Source: Anaerolineales bacterium (GTDB taxonomy: Bacteria; Chloroflexota; Anaerolineae; Anaerolineales; Villigracilaceae). From it: DNA of 12,572 nt. A program made the translations under genes and the position numbers. How positions within the stretch are numbered: the first letter of the stretch is position 1; every line of letters begins with the position of its first letter. Where the stretch lies: positions 1 to 12,572 of the forward strand of contig WGAD01000154.1 in the NCBI GenBank assembly GCA_015489255.1, read 5' to 3'. Below are positions 1-7,011 of this stretch, piece after piece. The notes beneath the pieces are model-generated. The model was given only the letters and a program-made list of their open reading frames with translations. It was not told where the DNA came from and did no database searches.

Positions 1-1
1 C

Positions 2-289
2 GCGCGTTTGTTTATTGACTTGGCCCGGGCTTCGGAATGGGAGGACGACCGCTTGCTGCTCACCATCAACCGGTACGACAAACGAATCAACATTTCCCCC
101 GACCGGGTAGCCAGCAACCTCAAGTTGCCTTTATCGGCCATTGTTCCATTGGACGAAAAAACAGTGATTCCGGCAGCGAACCAAGGCGTTCCTTTTATGT
201 TGACTTCTAAAGGCGCGCCGGCCTCGCGTGGTATTTTCTCCCTGGCTGAGAAAGTGCGTGCCCGGGTGACCTCCATGGGCGCCGGCTGA
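2..289 (+). CDS. cpaE: CpaE/TadZ-like pilus assembly ATPase, C-terminal fragment
   Basis: This is the last 95 codons or so of a gene whose start lies left of the window. The reading frame is open to base 2; the TTG at position 8 is not a convincing start. The fragment contains NRYDKR near its beginning, followed by a segment ending in IVPLDEKTVIPAANQGVPF. That pattern (an Asn-Arg-Tyr loop, then a proline and acidic pair before an A-x-N-x-G-x-P motif) is typical of the C-terminal part of the MinD/ParA-like domain in CpaE/TadZ proteins. In that family CpaE/TadZ sits at the cell pole or inner membrane and helps place the Tad pilus machine. The Walker motifs would be upstream and cannot be checked. 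It ends 21 bases before tadA, which supports membership of the same operon. A generic MinD-like ATPase cannot be excluded from this fragment alone. Confidence 0.8.
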   Translation, partial: ARLFIDLARASEWEDDRLLLTINRYDKRINISPDRVASNLKLPLSAIVPLDEKTVIPAANQGVPFMLTSKGAPASRGIFSLAEKVRARVTSMGAG

Positions 290-310
290 TCTGAGTAAGG
301 AGAGCGTGTT

Positions 311-1738
311 GTGTCATTGCTAAAACGTTTGGAGCAAGGACAAGGGGGGGCGGACAAGAAACCCGGCAGCGCTGGCGGATCAGCGACCGGCGGCGCTCGC
401 AGCGGCAGCAGCCGCCTGGGCGGTGTGCAGGCGCGGCGCGTGGACGCCCCGCAAGCGGGACCGCAGCGAGGTACCTATTTTGACCTCAAAACCCGCGTCC
501 AGAACCGCCTGCTGGCAGAACTGGACCCCTCCATGGACATCACCCAAACCGACGAGGTTCGCCGTACGATCTGGGCTTTGTTCGAACAGATCTTGCACGA
601 GGAAAACATCGTTCTTTCAAAGGTGGAACGTCAGCGTCTGTACGAACAAATCGCGGCAGAAATCCTGGGTTTTGGCCCCCTGGAGCCGTTGCTGCAAGAT
701 GAATCGGTAACAGAGATCATGGTCAATGGGGCCAAAAACATCTACGTAGAGCGCAGCGGCAAGATCTATCGGGTGCCCGTCTCCTTTGAGAGCGACGAGC
801 ATTTGATGCGCATTATCGAACGCATTGTGGCGCCTTTGGGACGCCGCATCGATGAATCCAGCCCCTATGTGGATGCCCGCTTGCCCGACGGCTCTCGTGT
901 GAATGCCGTCATCCCTCCGATTTCACTAGTTGGGCCGGTGCTGACCATCCGTAAATTTTCCAAAACGCCGATCACAGTCGAGCAGCTGGTGCAGTTTGGC
1001 TCTGTGACGAAAGAAGCGCTTGTCTTTTTGGACGCGTGCGTGAAAGCCCGTTTGAACATCGTCATTTCGGGCGGTACCGGTTCCGGTAAAACGACGCTGC
1101 TCAACATCCTGTCCAGTTTCATCCCTTCAGACGAGCGCATCATCACCATTGAAAACGCTGCCGAATTGCAATTGCGCCAAGATCACGTCGTGACCTTGGA
1201 GTCTCGGCCACCCAACATTGAAGGACGCGGTGAAATTACCATCCGGCAACTGGTGATCAATTCGTTGCGTATGCGTCCCGACCGCATTGTCGTCGGCGAG
1301 ATCCGCGATGAAGCCGCCTTGGACATGCTTCAGGCCATGAATACGGGCCATGATGGCTCTATGACGACGCTGCACTCGAACAGCCCGCGCGATACGCTTT
1401 CCCGTTTGGAAACGATGACCCTGATGGCTGGCATGGAACTGCCTTCGCGCGCGATTCGGGAGCAAATCGCTTCCGCTATCGACTTGGTGGTGCACCAGGA
1501 ACGTATGCGTGACGGCTCGCGTAAAGTGGTGTACATTACGGAAGTCAATGGCATGGAAGGGGACGTCATCACGACCACGGATCTGTTTGTCTTTGAGCAA
1601 ATTGGCATTGAGAACGGCAAGATCAAGGGGATGTTGCGGCCAACCGGTTTGCGGCCCAAGTTCATGGATCGAATTGAGGCCGCAGGCATTAAATTGCCGC
1701 CGTCCATCTTTGGCATTGGAGAACGTCGTCGCTACTAA
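311..1738 (+). CDS. tadA: Tad pilus motor ATPase TadA/CpaF
   Basis: This is the hexameric secretion ATPase that powers assembly (and in this family often retraction) of Tad/Flp pili at the cytoplasmic face of the inner membrane. The protein has 475 residues. Residues 1-55 form a Gly/Ser/Arg-rich, probably disordered leader, and an N-terminal helical domain follows to about 130. The RecA-like core has Walker A GGTGSGKTT at 254-262, an aspartate-box region TIENAAEL at 279-286 (Asn where many CpaF proteins have Asp), and Walker B ending in VVGEIRD at 327-333. Further motifs are AMNTGHDGS at 342-350 and a His-box TTLHSNSPRD at 352-361. The start is GTG at 311, with AAGGAG at 297-302 eight bases upstream. 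tadB begins 12 bases after the stop. A run of seven G lies at codons 12-14. Family assignment is secure. Whether the pilus serves adhesion, DNA uptake or motility is not visible here. Confidence 0.95.
   Translation: MSLLKRLEQGQGGADKKPGSAGGSATGGARSGSSRLGGVQARRVDAPQAGPQRGTYFDLKTRVQNRLLAELDPSMDITQTDEVRRTIWALFEQILHEENIVLSKVERQRLYEQIAAEILGFGPLEPLLQDESVTEIMVNGAKNIYVERSGKIYRVPVSFESDEHLMRIIERIVAPLGRRIDESSPYVDARLPDGSRVNAVIPPISLVGPVLTIRKFSKTPITVEQLVQFGSVTKEALVFLDACVKARLNIVISGGTGSGKTTLLNILSSFIPSDERIITIENAAELQLRQDHVVTLESRPPNIEGRGEITIRQLVINSLRMRPDRIVVGEIRDEAALDMLQAMNTGHDGSMTTLHSNSPRDTLSRLETMTLMAGMELPSRAIREQIASAIDLVVHQERMRDGSRKVVYITEVNGMEGDVITTTDLFVFEQIGIENGKIKGMLRPTGLRPKFMDRIEAAGIKLPPSIFGIGERRRY
344..350 (+). 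repeat. G7 homopolymer in the start of tadA
   Basis: Seven consecutive G bases fall in the codons for the Gly-Gly-Ala part of the disordered N-terminal leader of TadA. A one-base slip here would shift the frame before any conserved domain. The tract is short for a classic phase-variable switch, so this is only a site to note. Confidence 0.5.
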
Positions 1739-1750
1739 GGATAGGAGTTT

Positions 1751-2719
1751 ATGTCCGCAACCACCGTCTTGCTGATTGCAGGCATCCTGGTTTTGATTTT
1801 GTTGATCATCGGCCTGGTCACCTCGATTGCCAGCGAGCGCTCTCTTGTCGAAAATCGACTGGAGCGTTACCTGGTAGATGAGGATGAAATGGAGGAGGTG
1901 CGCAAACAGGCCGAGAAAAGCCTGGTGCGCGATTGGCTCAACCGCAATGTGGAACGAACCTCCATAGGCGAACGCCTGGCACGGGAATTGGCTCGCGCCG
2001 ATTTGAAATTCAAGGTGGGCGAATTCCTGATCCTGGTGTTTGGCATGGTTTTCCTGATGGGGTTCATTGCCTGGCTGGCGGGCGGGCGCGACATGATTTC
2101 CGCCGCCATCGGCATGGGCTTTGGTTTCTTCTTGCCAAACTGGTATATCAAACGCAAGCAACGGCAACGTTTACAACGCTTCAACGACCAACTATCAGAT
2201 ATGTTGAACCTGATGGTGAACGGTTTGCGCGCTGGCTATTCCACCATGCAGGCCATGGAGGCCGTGAGCCGCGAATTGCCACCTCCTATTAGCGATGAGT
2301 TTCGTCGTGTGGTGCAAGAAATGCAATTGGGCATCCCGATGGAACGCGCTTTGGACAACCTGCTGCGCCGCATCCCCAGTGAAGACCTGGATTTTGTGGT
2401 GACGGCCATCAATGTGCAGCGCGAAGTCGGCGGGAATTTGTCTGAAATTCTGGATACGATCTCCTATACCATTCGCGAACGTGTGCGTATCAAAGGCGAG
2501 ATTCGGGTGCTGACGGCCCAGGTGCGTACTTCCGGGCAGTTCATTTCGGCTTTGCCCTTTTTGCTCGTGCTGGTGCTGTGGTTTGTGAACCGCGACTATA
2601 TCATGACCTTTTTTGAACCGGAAAACCGTGTTTGTGGCTCGATCGCCCTGGGGGTAGCCTTTTTCTTGATCGTCACCGGGTACTTTGTCATGATGAAGAT
2701 TGCGGATATTGAGGTGTAA
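1751..2719 (+). CDS. tadB: Tad pilus inner-membrane platform protein TadB
   Basis: This is a type II secretion F-domain protein of the TadB type and one of two paralogous platform proteins that couple the TadA motor to the growing pilus. It has 322 residues. Hydrophobic segments lie at about 5-26, 91-110, 113-133, 262-280 and 296-316. The cytoplasmic F domain covers about 145-260 and includes LPPPISDEFRRVVQEMQLG (175-193), EDLDFVVTAINVQREVGGNL (211-230) and the following helix SEILDTIS, all characteristic of the family. AGGAG at 1743-1747 precedes the ATG. It is closely spaced between tadA (12-base gap) and tadC (2-base gap), so co-translation with its neighbours is likely. The order tadA-tadB-tadC and the second F-domain gene downstream distinguish it from a type II secretion GspF protein, which would be longer and single. 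Confidence 0.93.
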   Translation: MSATTVLLIAGILVLILLIIGLVTSIASERSLVENRLERYLVDEDEMEEVRKQAEKSLVRDWLNRNVERTSIGERLARELARADLKFKVGEFLILVFGMVFLMGFIAWLAGGRDMISAAIGMGFGFFLPNWYIKRKQRQRLQRFNDQLSDMLNLMVNGLRAGYSTMQAMEAVSRELPPPISDEFRRVVQEMQLGIPMERALDNLLRRIPSEDLDFVVTAINVQREVGGNLSEILDTISYTIRERVRIKGEIRVLTAQVRTSGQFISALPFLLVLVLWFVNRDYIMTFFEPENRVCGSIALGVAFFLIVTGYFVMMKIADIEV

Positions 2720-2721
2720 CC

Positions 2722-3675
2722 ATGTCAACCGCGCTGATCATCATCTTGGTTGTGGTTCTGATTATCGTTGTCATCGCTGTTTTGCTGGTTCGTGCCAGCA
2801 AAAGTTTGCCAGAAGATGATACCGATTTGATTTCCCAACGTTTGGCAGAATTTAGCGAACGAGGCGAACAGATTTCCTCTCTGGATGAAATCGAACTCTC
2901 GCAGCCTTTTAGCGAACGCGTTGTGTATCCGGCGTTGCGCAGCTTTGGCGAATGGGTGATGCGCTTCACACCACAGCGCGCCATGCAAAACGTGGAAGTG
3001 CAACTGGAGCGCGCCGGTATGGGCAATGTAGACGCCTCCATGTTTTTCGCCTTGCGGTTTGTGATGGCGTTTGTGCTGGGCGGGTTGCTGGCTTTCGTCT
3101 TTTGGGCTTCGCCCACGCCGCAGCCGGTAGGGCGTTCTGTGATGATTGTTTTGGGGGCCACAGTAATGGGCTTTTTGCTGCCGCAGATGTATGTCTCGAG
3201 CAAGATGCAACGACGGCAGCAAGAAATTCGCAAGGCCATGCCAGATGCACTGGACTTGCTTACGATTTGTGTAGAAGCGGGTTTGGGCTTTGATGCCGCC
3301 ATGGCCAAGGTGGCAGAAAAATGGGACAACGAATTGTCCTTGGCTTTTGGGCGCGTGATCCGCGAGATTCAACTGGGGAAAACGCGCCGCGATGCGCTCA
3401 AAGATATGGATGATCGCATCGGTTTGCCGGAAATGACGAGCTTTGTTGCTGCCATTATCCAGAGCGAGCAATTGGGTGTGAGTATGGCGAACGTGTTGCG
3501 TATTCAGTCCGAGCAAATGCGCGTGAAACGCCGCCAGCGAGCGGAAGAAGAAGCGCACAAGGCGCCGATTAAGATGATCTTGCCGATGGGATTGTTGATC
3601 TTTCCTTCTTTGTTGATCATCTTGTTGACACCGGCGGGTCTGATTTTTGTGGATTTGTTCAGCGGCTTCATGTAA
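2722..3675 (+). CDS. tadC: Tad pilus inner-membrane platform protein TadC
   Basis: This is the second F-domain platform protein of the Tad pilus and the partner of TadB. It has 317 residues. A strongly hydrophobic N-terminal anchor spans about 4-23. Further membrane segments lie at about 108-129, 136-156 and 285-303. The F domain is recognisable from PDALDLLTICVEAGLGFDAA (174-193), then REIQLGKTRRDALKDM (214-229) and FVAAIIQSEQLGVSMANVL (241-259), which is typical TadC. The tadB stop and this ATG are two bases apart. The likely ribosome site GAGGTG (2711-2716) lies inside the end of tadB, which implies translational coupling. No outer-membrane secretin, pilin or prepilin peptidase gene is in the window, so those parts of the Tad machine must be encoded upstream or elsewhere. 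Confidence 0.93.
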   Translation: MSTALIIILVVVLIIVVIAVLLVRASKSLPEDDTDLISQRLAEFSERGEQISSLDEIELSQPFSERVVYPALRSFGEWVMRFTPQRAMQNVEVQLERAGMGNVDASMFFALRFVMAFVLGGLLAFVFWASPTPQPVGRSVMIVLGATVMGFLLPQMYVSSKMQRRQQEIRKAMPDALDLLTICVEAGLGFDAAMAKVAEKWDNELSLAFGRVIREIQLGKTRRDALKDMDDRIGLPEMTSFVAAIIQSEQLGVSMANVLRIQSEQMRVKRRQRAEEEAHKAPIKMILPMGLLIFPSLLIILLTPAGLIFVDLFSGFM

Positions 3676-3699
3676 AAAACAGAACCATGGTAGAACGAG

Positions 3700-3728
3700 A
3701 CGCATTGCGATAATGCGTGTGCCTTTTT
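3700..3728 (+). terminator. Weak hairpin with T-run after tadC
   Basis: ACGCATT (3700-3706) pairs perfectly with AATGCGT (3712-3718) around a 5-base loop, and a run of five T lies at 3724-3728. The stem is only 7 bp and the T-run starts five bases after it. It may be a weak terminator or attenuator between the Tad genes and comFC rather than a full stop. It overlaps the alternative upstream ATG (3713) for comFC, which argues against that start. Confidence 0.4.
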
Positions 3729-3731
3729 GCC

Positions 3732-3736
3732 AGGAG
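3732..3736 (+). promoter_or_regulatory. Ribosome binding site deciding the comFC start
   Basis: AGGAG lies six bases upstream of the ATG at 3743. The other in-frame starts (3647, inside tadC, and 3713, inside the hairpin) have no comparable site. Confidence 0.7.
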
Positions 3737-3742
3737 CGGGGC

Positions 3743-4483
3743 ATGACGAAAGCTCGGGATTGGCGTTTTTATGCGTTGAGCTGGTTTTGGCAAGGCGTCG
3801 ATCTGCTTTTTCCGCCGCAATGTGCGGGCTGTGGCCGCCAGGGCGTGCGCTGGTGCCAGGATTGTCAGCACAAAGTGTTGCCTGTGCCGCAGCCCTTCTG
3901 TCCGCTTTGCGGCTTGCCCGTTTCTGCGCCGGGGCGTTGCCTGAAATGCCAGGCTCAGCCGCCGGCTTTTGATGCCCTGCGTTCGTGGGCTGTGTTTGCC
4001 GCACCCTTGCGCCAAGCCTTGCATTCATTGAAGTATCGGCGCAACCTGGGGCTGGGGGAATCGTTGGCGCGTCAAATGGCGCCCTTTGTTTCCGGCTTGG
4101 AATGGAAGGCCGATGTCTTCTTGCCTGTTCCGCTTTCCGCTTCCCGTTTGCGAGAACGAGGGTATAATCAGGTAGGGCTGGTTGCCCGGCCCTTGGCGTT
4201 GCTGTTGGGTTGGCGCTATCTGCCGCAAGCGTTGACCCGCATCCGCGAAACCCGTTCTCAGGTAGGGCTAACGCCCACCGAGAGACGTGCCAATGTACGC
4301 GATGCCTTTCGGGCGCGAACTTCCCTGGTGCAGGGGAGACGGGTGGTTCTGGTGGACGATGTAGCGACGACCGGGGCAACGCTGGATGCTGCGGCGCAGG
4401 CGCTGCGCCGCGCGGGCGCAATAGAGGTGCGTGCTGTGACCCTTGCCCGGGCTTTGCCCCAGCATGGCTTTCAGCAAGCCTAA
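3743..4483 (+). CDS. comFC: ComFC-family double zinc ribbon phosphoribosyltransferase
   Basis: This protein belongs to the ComF/GntX family, linked to natural transformation in several bacteria, where it is thought to act in the cytoplasm on incoming single-stranded DNA. The exact reaction is not established. From the ATG at 3743 it has 246 residues. The N-terminal part carries two CxxC pairs (CAGC and CQDC) and then CPLC and CLKC, a double zinc ribbon. The middle has the family signature RLRERGYNQ. The C-terminal half has the PRPP-binding loop VVLVDDVATTGATL, where the two Asp and the Thr-Thr-Gly-Ala are the ligand-contacting part of type I phosphoribosyltransferases. It follows tadC by 67 bases and precedes hpf by 28. 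A comFC-hpf pairing also occurs in Firmicutes. Its place behind Tad genes suggests, but does not prove, a role in DNA uptake. Confidence 0.9.
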   Translation: MTKARDWRFYALSWFWQGVDLLFPPQCAGCGRQGVRWCQDCQHKVLPVPQPFCPLCGLPVSAPGRCLKCQAQPPAFDALRSWAVFAAPLRQALHSLKYRRNLGLGESLARQMAPFVSGLEWKADVFLPVPLSASRLRERGYNQVGLVARPLALLLGWRYLPQALTRIRETRSQVGLTPTERRANVRDAFRARTSLVQGRRVVLVDDVATTGATLDAAAQALRRAGAIEVRAVTLARALPQHGFQQA

Positions 4484-4499
4484 AGCGCCTATCTCGCAC

Positions 4500-4506
4500 A
4501 AGGAGG
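4500..4506 (+). promoter_or_regulatory. Strong ribosome binding site deciding the hpf start
   Basis: AAGGAGG lies five bases before the ATG at 4512. The longer frame starting at 4443 would overlap comFC and has no such site, so 4512 is the start. Confidence 0.8.
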
Positions 4507-4511
4507 CTGGT

Positions 4512-5069
4512 ATGACCGAACTTGTCGAAATTCGCACGCGCAATTTGCAATTGTCCGATCGCCTGGAGAACTATGTTACGCGCAAGGCGGCCAAATTGGA
4601 ACGCTACTTGCAGCCAATCGACGGTTTGCGAGTTGATTTGGCTTACAACGAAACGGCCCGCAACGCCGCCGATCGTCACGTGGCACAGATTACGGTGCGC
4701 TCGCGGCGAGCGTTACTGCGGGCAGAAGAACGGGCGGATGACATCTTCGCAGCGTTTGACAAAGCGCTGGATAAGGTGCAGCGTCAAATCGAACGTTATA
4801 AGGGGCGGCGCTACCACAACCGTGAACGCTACCGCGAAACCGCGCCGACGCCTGTCGAGGAAGATGTGGAACCCGAAGAGACCGTTGCGGTGGTGCGACG
4901 CAAACGTTTTGAAGTGGTGCCCATGACCGAAGCCGAAGCGATTGAGCAAATGCAACTGCTCGGGCACGATAACTTTTTCATCTTCTACAATGCCGACACC
5001 AACGCGATCAATGTGCTCTACCGCCGGCGAGATGGCAACTATGGCATCATCGAACCGCTGGTAGGGTAG
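4512..5069 (+). CDS. hpf: Ribosome hibernation promoting factor, long form
   Basis: This is a stationary-phase ribosome factor of the HPF/RaiA family. Long forms bind the decoding region of the 30S subunit through the N-terminal domain and pair two ribosomes into 100S particles through the C-terminal domain. The protein has 185 residues, the normal size for the long form. Residues 1-100 make the S30AE domain (it begins TELVEIRTRNLQLSDRLENY and is rich in Arg/Lys in its second half). A charged linker with many Glu runs from about 105 to 127. The C-terminal domain (130-185) begins RRKRFEVVPMTEAEAIEQM and includes GHDNFFIFYNADTNAINVLY, characteristic of the dimerisation domain. It follows comFC after 28 bases and is probably co-transcribed with it. 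A terminator-like hairpin follows 24 bases after its stop. Confidence 0.95.
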   Translation: MTELVEIRTRNLQLSDRLENYVTRKAAKLERYLQPIDGLRVDLAYNETARNAADRHVAQITVRSRRALLRAEERADDIFAAFDKALDKVQRQIERYKGRRYHNRERYRETAPTPVEEDVEPEETVAVVRRKRFEVVPMTEAEAIEQMQLLGHDNFFIFYNADTNAINVLYRRRDGNYGIIEPLVG

Positions 5070-5093
5070 CGCCGTTTTTGGCTTTCGATACCG

Positions 5094-5127
5094 GCCTGGC
5101 GGGGAACTCTCCGCCAGGCTGTCTTTT
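5094..5127 (+). terminator. Terminator-like hairpin after hpf, abutting folE
   Basis: GCCTGGCGG (5094-5102) and CCGCCAGGC (5111-5119) form a perfect 9-bp GC-rich stem with an 8-base loop, followed by TGTCTTTT (5120-5127). It has the form of an intrinsic terminator with a slightly interrupted T tail. It ends only 11 bases before the likely folE start, leaving no space for a separate folE promoter. Confidence 0.75.
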
Positions 5128-5138
5128 GGAAGGGAATT

Positions 5139-5780
5139 GTGGACCTGGAATTGTTGGATTTCGATGACAACCTGAACAAAGAAGATCTGGCCGCCTCAGG
5201 AATGGATTTGCACGCCATCCAGCAGGCGGTGACGGAGATCTTGGCCGCTGTTGGAGAAAACCCGGAACGGGAAGGCTTGCGGCACACGCCGGTGCGTGTG
5301 GCCCGCATGTACACCGAATTGCTCGCTGGCTATTCGGTAGATCCGGCGGCTATGATCAACGGCGCCATTTTCAACATCAATTACGACGAGATGGTGCTGG
5401 TGCGCGATATTGAGTTTTATAGCCTGTGTGAACACCACATGTTGCCGTTCATCGGGCGGGCACACGTGGCCTACATTCCCAATGGCAAGGTCATCGGGCT
5501 TTCCAAGATCCCGCGCATCGTAGATATGTACGCCCGGCGTTTGCAAGTGCAAGAACGCATGACGCGCCAAATTGCAGACTTTTTGCGCGATTTGTTGCAT
5601 CCGCAGGGAGTAGCCGTGGTCGTAGAAGGGATGCACCTGTGTTCTGTGATGCGCGGGGTACGCAAACACGATGTGCGCATGACGACCTCAGCCATGCATG
5701 GGGCCTTCCGTGCGAACCTGGCGACCCGCCAGGAGTTTTTGGAAAACATTGCCCGCGGTTCTCGTCCTTTGCAAATTTAA
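5139..5780 (+). CDS. folE: GTP cyclohydrolase I
   Basis: It converts GTP to 7,8-dihydroneopterin triphosphate, the first step towards folate (and other pterins), in the cytoplasm as a homodecamer. The protein has 213 residues from a GTG start. The N-terminal helix region carries [20 protein letters not shown] (39-58). The active site carries [20 protein letters not shown] (93-112), with zinc ligands expected at Cys97 and His100, and [13 protein letters not shown] (162-174), with Cys168 as the third ligand. [15 protein letters not shown] (176-190) completes the family pattern. The GTG at 5139 has GGAAGGGA just upstream. An in-frame ATG at 5202 would give a 192-residue protein close in length to the shorter family members, but its AGGA touches the start codon directly, so 5139 is preferred with some doubt. 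folB lies convergently downstream. Confidence 0.96.
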   Translation: MDLELLDFDDNLNKEDLAASGMDLHAIQQAVTEILAAVGENPEREGLRHTPVRVARMYTELLAGYSVDPAAMINGAIFNINYDEMVLVRDIEFYSLCEHHMLPFIGRAHVAYIPNGKVIGLSKIPRIVDMYARRLQVQERMTRQIADFLRDLLHPQGVAVVVEGMHLCSVMRGVRKHDVRMTTSAMHGAFRANLATRQEFLENIARGSRPLQI

Positions 5781-5800
5781 GCGAACAAAGAACCCACAAC

Positions 5801-5842
5801 TGAAAAAGAAAAGCCCCCGTCCGTTTTCGTGAGGACGGGGGC
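5801..5842 (-). terminator. Strong terminator for the folB operon, between convergent genes
   Basis: Read on the minus strand, GCCCCCGTCC (5842-5833) and GGACGGGGGC (5822-5813) form a perfect 10-bp stem with a 10-base loop, followed by TTTTCTTTTTCA (5812-5801). That is a textbook intrinsic terminator for leftward transcription from folB. On the plus strand the same stem is not followed by a T-run, so it should stop folE transcripts less well. Confidence 0.88.
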
Positions 5843-5877
5843 GCGCTGCCTCTTATTGATTTTCATGTAAGTGAGTT

Positions 5878-5896
5878 AACCAGCTGCTTGCTGGTT
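5878..5896. other. Small inverted repeat between folE and folB
   Basis: AACCAGC (5878-5884) pairs with GCTGGTT (5890-5896) around TGCTT. No T-run follows on either strand, so it is not a clear terminator. It could stabilise a transcript end. The rest of the 156-base gap (5781-5936) holds only the terminator. Confidence 0.35.
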
Positions 5897-5936
5897 GAGT
5901 GTCCCAGAAGGGGCGTATCGCAACGTTTGACGAACA

Positions 5937-6287
5937 TCAAGAGGGGCGGGTGATTTCCACGCCGACCCCGTCTGCCTCTGGCAGGGCATCGGGTTTGATG
6001 ACGCGCACGGTAACGCGACTCACCCCGGGGAGGCGCAGGCACAGGGAAGCGATATCTTGCGCCAGGGCCTCTACCGTCCGCCGCGCTGCGGCGCGGACGT
6101 GGGCGCGAATGCGTCGGCTGAGGGCGTCATAATCCAGGCAATCGGCCAAGTCATCGCTTTGGGCTGCGGCCCGCGTGTCTGTTTCCAGGGTGACGCTGAT
6201 CTGGACGGTTTGCGGGGTGTGCCGTTCCCGTTCGTACACGCCTAAAATGGCCTGAATACGCAGGTTTTGGATGAGTATCTTATCCAT
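5937..6287 (-). CDS. folB: Dihydroneopterin aldolase
   Basis: It cleaves 7,8-dihydroneopterin to 6-hydroxymethyl-7,8-dihydropterin and glycolaldehyde in folate biosynthesis, as a cytoplasmic oligomer. The protein has 116 residues, normal for the family. Recognisable blocks are the opening IQNLRIQAILGVYERER (6-22), then DDLADCLDYDALSRRI (45-60) with the conserved Tyr53, and TVEALAQDIA (71-80) with the pterin-binding Glu73. IKPDALPEADGVGVEITR (97-114) follows, with the expected catalytic Lys98. Its first eight bases overlap the end of the Lgt-like gene upstream (ATGGATAA). No strong ribosome site is visible, so translation is probably coupled to that gene. It is the last gene of the leftward operon before the terminator at 5842-5801. 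folE faces it across the gap. Confidence 0.93.
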   Translation of the reverse strand: MDKILIQNLRIQAILGVYERERHTPQTVQISVTLETDTRAAAQSDDLADCLDYDALSRRIRAHVRAAARRTVEALAQDIASLCLRLPGVSRVTVRVIKPDALPEADGVGVEITRPS

Positions 6288-7011
6288 GATTGGCCGTTAG
6301 TCTTCTATCGAGCAAATACAGACAACAAACCAGCGTTATCCATGCCAGGACTTGATCCTGACGAAAGCCGCCAGGCAACAGGAGGCTGTCGCCGCGCAGG
6401 CCGCTGACGAGCACAAACCAGCTGCTCGTGAGGACGGCGAATTGCAAGAACAAGAAGCCGCTGGGGCGTTCTACGTTCAGCTGGCGCCATATTTTCCATA
6501 AAACGCCTAGGGCCGCCAGCAAGGCGTAAATTTGCGTGGGGTGACGCGTCTTTCCCCAGAGTGGCATCCCCCAGGGAAGATCGGTGGGGGCGCCAAAAAA
6601 AGAGCCGGCTGCCAGCGCTGCCAATGCAGCGCCAACCGCGGTGAAAGCCAGCGCTGGCGTCAGGTTGTCTAGCACCAGCCAGGGATCAAGGGCTTTCTTT
6701 TTCGTGTAGATAAAAAAGATGGCGATCGCCGTCAGCAAGGCGCCGGGCCAACTCATCAGGCTGAGATTGAGGGAAAACAGGTTGGTTGGCGTGCGCAGAA
6801 AAATATCCAGATATTCCAGCGCATAGACCAGGCGCCCTCCAAGCAAGCCGCCGATGAGCATACTGCCGGCCAGGTTGTAGGGCGTATCGGGTGAAAGGCC
6901 AAACCGATGGGCAGTTTTCTCCGCCAACCACAAGCCAGTATACAAACTGATAAGCAAGATTAAACCGGGAGCCTGCAGGGTGAGCGGGCCAAGTGAAATG
7001 GTGGGGAACAT
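6280..7011 (-). CDS. Lgt-family membrane protein with catalytic residues lost
   Basis: This is a homologue of prolipoprotein diacylglyceryl transferase, but probably not an active one. It has 243 residues with several hydrophobic segments, at about 12-30, 48-66, 88-103, 116-137, 160-174, 186-204 and 219-234. Lgt landmarks are kept: GGRLVYALEY (58-67), GAPTDLPWGM (140-149) and RHPTQIYALLAALG (156-169). The parts that carry catalysis in Lgt are changed. Where Lgt has the S-F-H-G-G motif with its essential His, this protein has MSWPGA (86-91). Where Lgt has G-R-x-G-N-F-x-N-G-E, it has an Ala-rich AALAALAAGS (128-137) without Arg, Asn or Glu. GGAGG (7022-7026) lies ten bases before the ATG. The start overlaps the thioredoxin gene stop by one base (TGATG), so the two are coupled. 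Family membership is fairly sure; the function is unknown. Confidence 0.8.
   Translation of the reverse strand: MFPTISLGPLTLQAPGLILLISLYTGLWLAEKTAHRFGLSPDTPYNLAGSMLIGGLLGGRLVYALEYLDIFLRTPTNLFSLNLSLMSWPGALLTAIAIFFIYTKKKALDPWLVLDNLTPALAFTAVGAALAALAAGSFFGAPTDLPWGMPLWGKTRHPTQIYALLAALGVLWKIWRQLNVERPSGFLFLQFAVLTSSWFVLVSGLRGDSLLLPGGFRQDQVLAWITLVCCLYLLDRRLTANHG

Noticed and set aside
1127..3744. Minus-strand open frames opposite tadA, tadB and tadC (1127-2167, 2195-2728, 2725-3744)
   Set aside because: They are His/Gln-rich shadows of the Tad genes with no recognisable motifs.
4163..4168. TATAAT inside comFC as a promoter
   Set aside because: It encodes part of the conserved G-Y-N-Q motif and has no -35 partner, so the match is best explained by coding.
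3504..4679. Long minus-strand open frame across tadC, comFC and hpf
   Set aside because: It crosses three clear plus-strand genes and gives a low-complexity Arg/Ala/Pro-rich protein with no domain.
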